Assembly: GCF_000002235.5 (NCBI RefSeq)
Contig: NW_022145606.1
Span: 45,746,274-45,810,273, forward strand
Length of the DNA: 64,000 bases
Source: Strongylocentrotus purpuratus
Lineage: Eukaryota > Echinodermata > Echinoidea > Camarodonta > Strongylocentrotidae
Direction of reading: 5' to 3'
The position numbers were made by a program, and so were the translations under genes. The notes under the pieces were generated by a model. The model was not told where the DNA came from. It made no database searches and was given only the letters and a program-made list of their open reading frames with translations. Shown here one piece after another: positions 10,886 through 21,180 of the stretch (positions within the stretch are counted from its first letter, which is position 1; the number at the start of each line of letters is the position of its first letter).

Positions 10886-11920
10886 CCGTTTTTGACGGCA
10901 TTGGCGGATAGCTTTCAAACACAGCCCTCTTGCTTCTGGGTTAGTGAGCAGATAGATGATTGGCTGTACCCAGGAGTTGAATCCTACTACCCTATCTATA
11001 ATAAGCATCTGCTTCCATGGTACAGGTATCACAAAATTTACAACGTACGGCGTCCATAGGATGTAAAAGGAGCCTGTTTGAAGGATCACCGTGACCAATC
11101 CTCTCAATCCCTTCCTACGTGGACGATGACGAATCACGCCGTGGTCACGAACGACAGCATTGGCTGGTGGCTCTTCCCGATCACGGTCATCAAAGCGATT
11201 CGGGCTCCCAACGATGTCGATATGATTGACGTAGACGCGGCGAGGATATCCAGGAACGGCGCCAACGTTTTTCAGTTGGCGCACAATGAAGAGTATGCGC
11301 GCATGGATAGCTGTTGTTACTAGCATAGTTGCGCCAACAGGAAGTAGCGATAACGTTGTGTAAAATATAGATAACCATTGAGAGCAGACCGCTGTATTAT
11401 GAAAAGTACAATGGTGCGTGATAAGACTTATGAAGGGCGAATCTGGGATAGGCAGATATACACCATAGACCAGCATGATCGTGATAGCACTGGATCCAAG
11501 TACGATGTAAAACCGGGTTCGTGTTACAATCGTGTAATATCGTAGAGGACTCGTGACAAGGACGTAGAGGTTAACGCTGATCCCGCAGAGACAACATGTT
11601 TTAATCAACAAAGACGTGTGGTAGACGAATGGAAACGTCATGCTGATGATGGTGCAAATCGTTTGGTCTCCTCTTGCGTTAGTTAGGATCATGTTCCAAA
11701 GGCTCCAACTAATACCCAAGACGGCGTTAGCTACAGAAAGAATCTGGTAAAGAACTCGCATGACTTCTTGGAGATCGTTTTGCCGTCGGACTACGAACAG
11801 GACGACGGTGTTCGTGATCACACATAGGAAAATTGTCAAAGTGTTTAGAGCATCAGGCTCAACGTCCATGCCAGCATTCGTGTTCCTGGTTATGTTGATC
11901 GTTTCTCCGGGTACAGCCAT
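10880..11920 (-). CDS. Rhodopsin-like G-protein-coupled receptor, intronless
   Basis: A single exon encodes 346 residues with seven hydrophobic segments. The start at 11920 (MAVPGETIN) is preferred because it is the Met shared with the right-arm copy. The ORF is open a little further upstream. An N-terminal NIT glycosylation site comes first. Helix 3 begins with the conserved Cys (TICTI), but the DRY motif reads NLY (VNLYVLVTSPLRYY), so the usual Arg3.50 is Leu. Helix 6 keeps WTPY (LWTPYVV). Helix 7 has QPIIY in place of NPxxY. A long basic third loop carries RRVYVNHID and RPRRKG. It is probably a plasma membrane receptor with unknown ligand. Intronless, duplicated, divergent receptors fit the lineage-specific echinoderm GPCR expansions. 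That assignment is inference. Confidence 0.85.
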
Positions 11921-13154
11921 TTCCAAGAAATATACTAGTAGTTCCAATTGAAACGAACTCCCCAAAATCGTAATAAATCAAGATTAGATCAAAGTCGTAT
12001 ACGTATGTTTTCCGCCGTATATTACAGGCAATCTTGGTTTCAAAGGGATTTATTTACCACCCGAAACGGCGATGTGTTCCTGGCATCTTCAACACGATTG
12101 CTAAATAGGATAGCCTCTCAGAAATCTGCCAAACTAGCTATTGAGTAATAATACAATTGCAGTCATACGACACAATCTTTTTCCGCTCCTGCGACAGTTC
12201 CTGACTAAATTTCCCACACTGAGTGTTTTCTATCGCAGGACACAAGATATATTTGCTGCTCCGTGCATTCAGCAGATCTCAGCTTATATTTTACTAACAG
12301 GCACCGTGGTCAGACATCACATTACTAATGTCTATCATCTCTTTAGTTCTCATACAGAAGCCATTATATTCACGTCGGTAATTGCCAGTTAATTAAGGTG
12401 TTTTCTTGCAACGTGGTGTAGTAGTGACTTCGTAACAATATCAAGTTTGACAAGTATATTGATTTTGGCATCAATGTTTATTATCCAAAGAGGGATGAAT
12501 AGATTTTGAGTGACAACTTAATTATTCGGTAATGTAACTGCCATCATATAAAACGTATCATGTGCATCGTTTCACAAAACCGTAGTAAATATAAGTTCGC
12601 CGACATTGCTGATTTTAATGCACGCGTTTCAATTGGATGTTAATTTGCAGATTGTACTTACGATGGTTTTGTGAAAAGCTGCTCATGCCCTCCTATTAAA
12701 GCGAAGACTAGTTGCATGATTAATACAGTGCGTCCCAGAAAAACCGAAACCAAGAATTATCGATGTTTTATCGTAATGTAATCACAATTATAATTAATAA
12801 ATTACAAATATTTGTAAAGCTTAGATCCACCTCTTTCATTTGATGCAACTCGTATGATGCATATTTCACGCATGAGTGATTAACAACAATTTGAAGAGAG
12901 GAATCCAAAAAGACATTTGGCGGGCGGTATCTGAATTCCAAAGGGATAATCATTTTTCCAGAAAGTTCAGTGTTTGTCCGTTCATATGACACCTCGATCA
13001 GGAAAAATGAGCAAGGAATAACATAGTTCTGTTTGTTTCAAGTGATGCTTGCATTTCCATAATTTGATTTAAAAAGTTCGTTTTCACTGGCTGCCTGCCG
13101 TAGCATCAAGCAGAATTGACAAAAGACTTAACTCATTTTCGTTAACAATCAGCC

Positions 13155-13174
13155 ATGCATGAAGTCTTTCGTCT
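13155..13174. other. Palindrome centre (spacer)
   Basis: About 20 unpaired bases separate AACAATCAGCCA on the left from TGGCTGTTCG on the right. Beyond this the two arms pair outward for more than 3 kb. Such a short spacer would allow a very large hairpin. Confidence 0.75.
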
Positions 13175-14542
13175 TTGGCTGTTCGTCAACGAAACGGAGT
13201 TAAGTCTATTGTCAATTCCGTTTGTTGTTACGGCAGGCAGCTAGTGAAAACGAACTCGTTTAATGAAATTATGGAAATGCAAGCATTACTTTAAACAAAT
13301 AGAACTTCGTTATTCCTGGCTCATTTTTCCTGATTGAGGTGTCATATGAAAGAGCAGAAATTGGACTTTTTAGAAATGTGATTCTTTCCCTTGAAATTTA
13401 GATACGGCCCGCCAAATGACTTTTTGGTTTCCTCTCTTCAAGTTGTTTTTAATCCCTCATGCATGAAATATGCATCATACGAGATGCTTCAAATGAAAGA
13501 GGAGGATCTGACCTTTACAAATATGTGTCATTTGTCAATTATAATTGTGATTAAGTTATGATAAAACATCGATAATTCTCGGTTTCGTTTTTTCTTGGAC
13601 GCACTGTATAATGACAGATTCATCGGCTCACACAGAGGCCGTCGGTCCCCTGGTTGCTTTACTTACAATCATACACATGTTTCTTGAGCAGTCAGTAAAC
13701 CAAACCAAACATCATTTATTACCACGACTTCCTTAGCGCATCAAGATCATTAAATTTACTTTATAATAATGCAATAATGCAATTATCCTTCGGTTATGAG
13801 GTCATGGGCAGCTTTTCACAAAACCATCGTAAGTACGATCTGCAATATCTAATTCAAACGCGTGTATTAAAATCAGCAATATCGGCGAATTTATGCTCAC
13901 GACGGTTTTGTGAAACGATGCACAGGATACGTTCTAGATGATGGAAGTTACAGTAGTTAGGTTGTCAATCAAAATCTATTCATCCCTCTTTGGATAATAA
14001 ACATAATAAACATGCCAACATCAATATTCTTGTCAAACTTGGTATTGTTAATAAGTCACTACTACCGTATACACAGTGCATGCAGCTCACACCCCGTATT
14101 GATTGGCAATTACCGACGAGGACCGGATGGCTCCTGTATATCAAGACGTAAAGAGATGGGATCATATAGTAATGATGTCGGTCAACATTACCACGATGCC
14201 TTTTATGAACATTTAGGCTTAGACCTGCTGGATGGAGGAGTAGCAAAATATATATCGTGTCAATTACTGCCACTGGAACGGGGAATGTTTGTGTTGTATG
14301 ACTACAATATTAGTATTACTAAATAGCTAATTTGTCAGATTTTTGACAGACAATCCTATTTAGCAATCGCGTTGAAGATGCAAGGAACACACCGCCGATC
14401 CGGGCGGTAAATTAATCGATTTGAACCAGAATTGTCTGTAATATACGGCGGAAAACATACGTATACGACTTTCATCCAATCTTGAATTATTACAATTTCT
14501 GGCAGTTCGTTTGAATTTGAATTACTAGTATATTTCTTGAAA

Positions 14543-15582
14543 ATGGCTGAAACCGGAGAAACGATCAACATAACCAGAAATACGAATGCTGGCATGGACG
14601 TTGAGCATTATGCTTTGAACACTCTGACACTTTTCATGTGTGTGATCACAAACACCATCGTCTTGTTCGTAGTCCGACGGCAAAAAGATCTCCAAGAAGT
14701 GATGCGAGTTCTTTACCAAATTCTTTCTGTAACTAACGCCGTCTTGGGTATTAGTTGGAGCTTTTGGAACATATGTATACAAACGCAAGGGGAGACAACA
14801 CGATTTGCACCATCATCAGCATGGCGTTTCCATTTGTTTTCTACAGCTCTTTGTTGACCGAAACCTGTTGTCTCTACGGAATCAGCGTTAACCTCTACGT
14901 CCTTGTCACGAGCCCTCTACGATATTACACGATTGTAACACGAAACCGGTTTCGCATCGTTCTCCGTGCCAGTGCCATCACGATCATGCTGGTCTATGGC
15001 GTATATCTGCCCATCCCAGCTTCGCCCTTCATAAATCTTTTGACTTACCGTTGTACTTCCCAAAATTTAGTCGTCAGCTCTCAATGGCTATCCATAGTCC
15101 ACACAACACTTGCGCTACTTCCCGTTGGCGCAACTATGCTTGTTACAACAGCTATCCTTGCGCGCATACTCTTCATTGTGCGCCAACTGAAAAACGTTGG
15201 CGCCGTTCCTGGATATCCTCGCCGCGTCTACGTCAATCATATCGACATCGATAGGCGCCCGAATCGCTCTGATGACCGTGGTCATGAAGAGCCACCCGCC
15301 AATGATGTTGTTCGCGACCACGGCGTTATTCGTAATCGTCCACGTAGGAAGGGATTGAGAGGATTGGTCACGGTGATCCTCCAAACAGGCTCCTTTTACA
15401 TCATATGGACACCTTACGTTGTATATTTTGTGATACCTGTTACATTGAAGCAGGGGCTTATTATAGATAGGGTAGTAGGATTCAACTCCTGGGTACAGCC
15501 AATCATCTATCTGCTCACTAACCCAGAAGCGAGAGGGATGTGTTTGAAAGCTATCCGCCAATGCCGTCAAAAACTGAGATAA
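14543..15582 (+). pseudogene. GPCR copy with one-base frameshift
   Basis: This is the palindromic partner of the receptor at 10880-11920. The first frame runs from MAETGETIN through helix 2 (VLGISWSFWN). The second frame runs from TNARGDNTICTII to the stop. Comparing the copies, the stretch at 14769-14783 is one base shorter than in the left arm, which shifts the frame. Everything after it is open and well conserved, including NLY, WTPY and QPIIY. The C-terminus ends at a TAA formed by a (TAA)n run. It is a recent pseudogene, or an intact gene if the missing base is a sequencing error. Confidence 0.8.
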
Positions 15583-16085
15583 TAATAATAATAATGATAA
15601 TAATAATAGGTCCATTTTTAGCGCCGCTACTGTATGAATATACTCTACTGCTCTTTAAGCCAATCTCTACTAATTTACAGGAGGGATTATTCCACCCTGC
15701 AAGGTCACTGACAGGTGGTTATCTCATCAAATCAACCCTCAATTAACATAAGAAAAAGAGGATCATTGGGGACCAATGGTCACCGATTAGGCATTGTTTG
15801 CTATATAGAGGGCGCAAGTAGCTTTAAGTAGTGCAATGGGGCTTTCATACAAAATATCTTATTATTACTCCGGCTGTAGCTGAGCCGCTATGAAAAGGCG
15901 CAAAAGCATTCAATGAATCCTTTCCTGCTGTGGACCCATTTACTTCACCTGGATGGAGAGTGGCAAATAAAGATTAACGTCTCACCAAAGGACATTCTGG
16001 CCGCGGTGAGACTCGAACCGCGAACCATTGTGATCCACAGTCCGGTGACATATCCACTAGACCACGAAACCTCAAGATGAATGAT
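15583..16085 (-). repeat. tRNA-derived SINE, mirrored copy, with internal insertion
   Basis: This is the minus-strand counterpart of 10532-10879. The (ATT)n tail lies directly after the GPCR stop, and the tRNA-like head is at about 16003-16080 with its B box on the minus strand. About 200 unrelated bases (15664-15862) split the body between the TACTGTATGAATATACTC and CCGGCTGTAGC motifs. Confidence 0.65.
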
Positions 16086-16174
16086 GATCGAACTTTGATC
16101 AAAATCTTGAGCGAATTACATATTATAATAAAATAAAATTTATATGTGCAAGCTCGCTGAAAGTACATTAAAAC

Positions 16175-16250
16175 CCATTGGTGGTATCGTGGTTCATTCA
16201 CTTGATTCTCAATCCGTGGGTTGAGGGTTCGAATCACAGCCCGGCACTAA
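16175..16250 (+). repeat. tRNA-like SINE head
   Basis: The A-box-like GGTATCGTGG and the B box GGGTTCGAATC are tRNA-spaced, followed by a SINE body (CCGGCACTAACGTCC). It is the mirrored copy of 10366-10440. Confidence 0.55.
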
Positions 16251-16327
16251 CGTCCTTTCGCTAGATGTTCATCCACGTTTGCCATCCTCCACCCAGGTGT
16301 AGATGGGTACTTTGTAATCACATGGGT

Positions 16328-16892
16328 AATCATATTGCTCCGATTGTCTCATTTTCGCTCGCGTGAACATTGCCAGCACAAAACACTGACCTCTACCTCC
16401 TGGACGGATCATCGCCGATTCCAATTCACACTACGTTACGTACTAAAAGGCTGTATTGTCTGACCGTTCATGAATATTCATGTTTTTGCTAAACTCGGCA
16501 AAATGTTTGCTTTTACTAAATGGAAAAATTACGGTGGGGGGGGGGGGGGGTTGATGAAATGGACATAATGAACACAGCAGAAGTGATAATTGATAGTTCA
16601 TGCTTCTTATCATTCGTGTGCTTGACCTATAATCTTACAATCACTTGGCAGACTGAGTCCAAAGTTCGATTTGTTTCACATGTGTATTATAGGCAATGGC
16701 GAGCTTGCAACCTATTTTGAAAAATTACGGTGGGTGAACTTTCAAAAGTCAATGAGACATGAGGGCTCCAATGAAAGAGCTAGTGATAACGTACGTCGGG
16801 TGGATGTCCTTTTCGTTTAGACAAAAAATGAACTTTTAACGATTTAACAAAAAAACGTCCATAGGCTAACTTGTATGGCGTTGTGAAATGAA
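16328..16892. mobile_element. 565-base dispersed repeat inserted in the right arm only
   Basis: It starts at ATATTGCTCCGATTGTCTC and ends at GTTGTGAAATGA. The left arm is continuous across this point, so the insertion came after the inverted duplication. A second copy lies at 38344-38935 with the same ends. A G run at 16535-16550 varies in length between the copies. I see no strong terminal inverted repeats and no coding capacity. Confidence 0.7.
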
Positions 16893-17596
16893 TAATTCCA
16901 TGGCCCTCAGGAAGAACAACATTACAGCTGATGAGGCCTTCCTTGGTTAACAATATTATTATCAGTAGTAGTAGAAGTAGTATTATTAGTAGTATTATGG
17001 TATATTTTGAGTGGCTGGGTCAAAATAGTACTACTATGGCACTACTTTTATCGTGTTATTTTGAGAAAGAAAAACATCTTTTAAAAGATAACTGTTCGTC
17101 AGTACTATACGGTACTAACCTAAACAAAATTTCTGTATTACTTTTTTTGACCTGAAGGCTTTTTCTCTTCTTTTTCATGCAGTAGTAGTTGCAATGTGAA
17201 ATTATATATAATTATATATATGTTTTGTTGATTTGTTTACTTTTAATGATTTATTTTTGTATCTTTTGTACCCTTTTTTATCTTGTGTTTTATTGGCCCA
17301 GTGGAGGACCCGCAGCAACAATATACTGTTGCAGCTGATTTTGGGTTAAAGACGATGATCCCGTACATATTATAATTGGCTAAAGATAAAATAGTAAAAA
17401 TAGAACGAAAGCCAAATACATCGCGCAACTTGTGACACTTTTGCAGCAGAAACAGTTCCAATCAGATATTGAGGCACGATCTTAGTAACGTTTATATTTT
17501 ATGAGGCAATTGAATAGGGTTAATTGAAAAACAGATTATTATGTCTTTACGTCATAGTGTCCGATTTATATTATAATTTGAGTATTAAAAGGGGGT

Positions 17597-18500
17597 ATCT
17601 CACTGAGCGGCGAATGCTTGCGAACGTAGCGAATTTTGGTTTCGCCAGGGTTTGTTAAAGGTTGCAAAAGTTTCGTAAATGGTTGCAAGAAAGATCGCAA
17701 ACCCTTTCATTGTCCCCAACAGTTTCTCTTGTCGAAAAGAAATTCTGAACATGTTCACTATTTCTTTGAGAATTTATTTTTCCGCAAAGAGTTGCAAGCG
17801 TTTGCAAATGGTTGTAAGTTGGTGTTGCTGAAATCCATTTTGATTCGCCAATGCTAGCGACAACGTGACTATATGGCACCAATATAAAATCGTCCCATTG
17901 AGTACCAGGGGGGTGTTTCACAAAGATCCTAAGTTGAACTTATCTCTAAATTGGACTTAAAAAATATGGAAAGCCATTAGCATCTTTGAAAATATTTTGT
18001 AAAAGTTATTTTGAAAGGCATTCATTGTTTATTGAAATCATTCATATTTTCTATCATCAAGGAGATTTCATGTTCTGGATGTGGAATTAATAAAAAGTCT
18101 AAAATACTTGAATTTCTGCTTTTGAATATTATTTCATTTAAAGACTCCAATGGCTGTCCATAATTTTTAAGTCCAACTTAGAGTTAAGTTCTACTTAGGA
18201 TCTTTGTGAAACACCCCCCAGGAGTTAACAACAAGTCTCTAACATTCACAAATAGTGGCACAGGATTGACAAATAGGTGGTAATCTTCGCAAAACTGCCG
18301 CTAACATGTGTGTACAGTTGCTAATAGTTGCCAACTGCCTTTCGCAAACACTTTCGCAAACATTCCCTCAAATGTTGGTAATTGTCGCTAAACATCGCTA
18401 AGTGTCGCAAAGGCGAATCCTAATTTTTGCCAACATTCGTCAGAAAAGTTGGCGAATCTAAATTCGCAACGTTCGTAAGCATTCGCCGCTCAGTGAGATC
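17597..18500. mobile_element. Inverted-repeat element hosting a second one
   Basis: The termini are inverted copies of more than 40 bases (ATCTCACTGAGCGGCGAATG... on both ends, read inward), including GCGAACGT. The interior has repeated GGTTGCAAA / TTTGCGAC-like motifs. The element at 17905-18222 is inserted in its middle. No transposase ORF is present. Confidence 0.75.
17905..18222. mobile_element. MITE nested in the 17597-18500 element
   Basis: The inverted ends begin GGGGGGTGTTTCACAAAGAT and continue CCTAAGT. They enclose about 240 AT-rich bases. The TTTCACAAA end links it to the elements at 328-475 and 12574-12680. Confidence 0.75.
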
Positions 18501-18789
18501 CGGGGGGGGGGGTACTCACATAATTAAGACATACGGAGATGGCCTCCCTAATGGCTAACTTTTTCACAAAATATCCCTAAACATGGGTCCCATTTTTAAC
18601 AAAAATACCCTTTAAAATGGGTCCGTTTTTTCAAAAATTCAAAATTTACAAGAACTGGCACGATGCTTGTACATAAACATCGTAGCCCGTAACCTCCGAC
18701 GATGCGCAACAAATCGTAGACCAATTTATAATACGGGGCCCGAGGGAAATGTAAACTACCCATAAGTTGGTGCTGTTCTGGTGTGAAGG

Positions 18790-18888
18790 CAGGCGCGGAT
18801 CCAGGATTTCTTAGGGGAGGGGGCCCAACTTTTTTTTTTTTTTGCTCCCGAAAATTTTAAAATCGCGCCGGCCGAAAAGTCGCTCAGT

Positions 18889-18941
<53 letters not shown>

Positions 18942-19023
18942 ACAGAGCACATTTTTTTTTTTTTTTTTTTTTTTTTTGGCTCCCGAAAATTTGAAAAACG
19001 CGCCGGCCAAAAATTCGCTCAGT

Positions 19024-19069
<46 letters not shown>

Positions 19070-19257
19070 GTGAGCACATTTTTTTTTTTTTGATCCTCAA
19101 AAAAAATTCAATTTGCACCCCCCCCCCCCCCCTTGAGCGCCAGGGGGGGGGGGGGGCCCAACCCCCCAAAAAGGTAAAAATCACGTGATTTTACATGATT
19201 TTTTTCTCAAGGGGGGGGGGGGGCCCGGGCCCCCGGGGCCCCCCCTGGATCCGCCAC
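18790..19257. mobile_element. hAT-like G-rich element with 8-base target duplication
   Basis: The left end CAGGCGCGGATCCAGG and the right end CCTGGATCCGCCAC are inverted relatives. TGTGAAGG occurs directly outside both (18782-18789 and 19258-19265), an exact 8-base duplication as expected for hAT transposition. The inside is two tandem modules of T run, CCCGAAAATTT, CGCGCCGGCC, CGCTCAGT and a long G run, followed by CTTGAGCGCC and more G/C runs. ORFs of polyproline or polyglycine are artefacts. Confidence 0.75.
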
Positions 19258-19259
19258 TG

Positions 19260-20134
19260 TGAAGGTTTCGCATACTAGTAAATGAAATAGATTTTCAACC
19301 GCTATATTTTAGTACATTATACACATACTTTTTAATAAATGAGTTACAATTTTACCCCATAACATATTTTTCACCAAATGTAATTTTTACCTTCTCGACT
19401 ATGATTTCCCCTCATTGAAAAGTAAAGGTTTTGTTATTGAATTAAAAAAGTCTTTTCAATTAAGCCTGGGGCATGATACATGTACAACTCCGCCTGGTAC
19501 GTCACATTTTCAAGAAAATGGCTGCGCCCATGTCATGCTAAAAGGCATTACATCATGCCAATAAATCTTCATTTATAAATCTCTTGTACACTTTCGTAAG
19601 ATTTATTGTACACTGTTGCTCATAAAGTTAAAATTTCTTTTTGTTTACCCCAATTGATGGAATTATTTTGACAATGATATATTTCTAATATATATAAAAA
19701 ATCCTCTGTACGGCCATGCATTATGGCTCAAGGCATGGCACACAGAAGATTTTTTTTCTGTATATCAAAAGGCAGGAATTCATCTCTTTAAAAAAAAATA
19801 CTTACACTTATTCTTTGGGGTTAGTTCTTCTTTAAAAGCCATTATGTTTTGCTTATCATTTCTCGATATACATGCAATTTTCGTAATTTTGGATAAATAT
19901 CTATATGGCAGTGAAGGATCTACTTTCAGTTCACATCTAAATTCTTTTCTTTTGATATCCCAGAGGGAGCCACCCTGTTCCGCACCTGAGCGAAACCCTC
20001 GTGATTAGACGAGCGGGTTTGTCAGGATGGTGCCGAATAAGAAAGGACGGGATAATAATAATTACATGTTTGTTAAACCTTGGAAAAATAAAGGATACAA
20101 TAAAAATTATGATAAAATAGAGCTTTCTTGGTTA
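19260..20134. other. No gene recognised
   Basis: The sequence is AT-rich. A short inverted pair (AATCCTCTGTACGGCCATGC... and ...GGCATGGCACACAGAAGATT, about 19700-19752) forms a hairpin. The phrase GGGAGCCACCCTGTTCCGCAC near 19973 is not assignable. Confidence 0.45.
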
Positions 20135-20138
20135 TTAA

Positions 20139-20509
20139 AGGTAAAGACCAGTTATGGTCATGCGATTGCATTGTGAAAGAAACGTTGTGAAATCGATCAG
20201 AAAAGGTTGATCATCTAGCATCTACTGTAGCATCTGCAAGGTTCTGGAATCATCAAAATGATAAGAAATTTGGCACATTCTTCGTAAAGTTACAAGCACT
20301 ATACACAGAAAGATGTATATGGGACTACCCTATATCTCTCACAGACCATGAGAGAAACAAATTTACCAAATATATGAATTAGTAGGCGGTTTCCCGGCAA
20401 ATTTTTTATCATCATGTATTAGTCAAAACATATTCTTTCACATGATTGGTAATGAGAGCTTCCATTTCATTTTTTGAAATTGGGGCGTTTCCAATACTGG
20501 TCTTTACCT
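20139..20509. mobile_element. TTAA-flanked MITE (piggyBac-like)
   Basis: TTAA lies at 20135-20138 and 20510-20513. The terminal inverted repeat is AGGTAAAGACCAGT at both ends. The 371 bases are almost the same as 41181-41546 in reverse orientation. It is non-autonomous. Confidence 0.8.
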
Positions 20510-20581
20510 TTAAAGTTCATAAAAAATTAAACAAAATATTAAATTTGGCTGATTGTCATATAACGCTAAACTCAACAACCA

Positions 20582-21022
20582 AGGGCGTATCCAGGTTTTT
20601 TTTTTAGGGGGGGGGGGCGGGTTGTTTTTTCCCCGAACTGTGAGAAAATATTTAAAGGCAAATTAGCCGGGCGGTGAATAAGCAGGCTTGGGGGGGGGGG
20701 GGTAAGGAGCACTTTTTTATTGTTGTAGCCCCATTCGTGATATAATATTAGGCGGCGAATCAGCAGCCGGCAAATAAGCGGGGGGGGGGGGGGGGGTGGG
20801 GTTAGGAGCACTTTTTGGCTCAAAGGAGAGGGGGGGGGGTGAAAACTTTTTTCCCCCAACATTCGCCCCCATGCACCCCCTCTTGAGCAAAGCCCCCTGT
20901 TTTCCCCCATTTGTAAACACCTGAAACAAAGATAAAGTGTGTCTTCTATAAAAACACCCCCTTTTTGCCAGGGGGTGGGGGGGGGGGGCAGTGTTTGAAG
21001 ACCCAATACCTCCCCCCCCCCC
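20582..21022. repeat. hAT-like G-rich repeat remnants
   Basis: GGCGTATCCAGG is followed by T and G runs, then repeated modules with GGAGCAC and GGCAAATAAGC-type phrases. The composition and left-end phrase match the G-rich family. The right terminus is unclear. Polyproline ORFs here are rejected. Confidence 0.5.
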
Positions 21023-21180
21023 CCGCTCTATTTTGGAAGACGCTCCGTCGACCTTGCATTATGCTAACTTGGTGGTGATGCAGATTTTGTTCCGGTACTG
21101 GAACTTGGACCAAGTTTATTATTATGAAGAAGTATATATCACGATTATTCTATTCATCGTAACAAAACAACGAATAGAAA

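Larger units (their letters stand above)
9815..13154. repeat. Left arm of a large palindrome
   Basis: This arm reads, reverse-complemented, as 13175-17350. Landmarks occur in mirrored order: the (TATA) motif near 9925 and 17205, the GTAGTAGTAG-type tract near 10200 and 16970, two tRNA-like SINE heads, the GPCR, a TTTCACAAA MITE (12574-12680) and the CGATGTTTTATC motif near 12760 and 13565. The arms differ by scattered substitutions and insertions, so this is not a simple assembly mirror. Outside the GPCR and SINEs I see no other gene. 11970-12560 and 12690-13150 are non-coding. Confidence 0.85.
13175..17350. repeat. Right arm of a large palindrome
   Basis: This is the mirror of 9815-13154. 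It is about 0.8 kb longer because it holds extra DNA: roughly 200 bases at 15664-15862 inside the SINE body, and the 565-base repeat at 16328-16892. It carries the broken GPCR copy on the plus strand. The outermost recognisable match is GCAGCTGATTTTGGGTTA at about 17331-17348, answered at about 9815. Confidence 0.85.

Noticed and set aside
18756..19184. Polyproline/polyglycine ORFs
   Set aside because: Translations of G and C runs in a hAT-like element. The same applies to 4104-4504 and 20572-21006.
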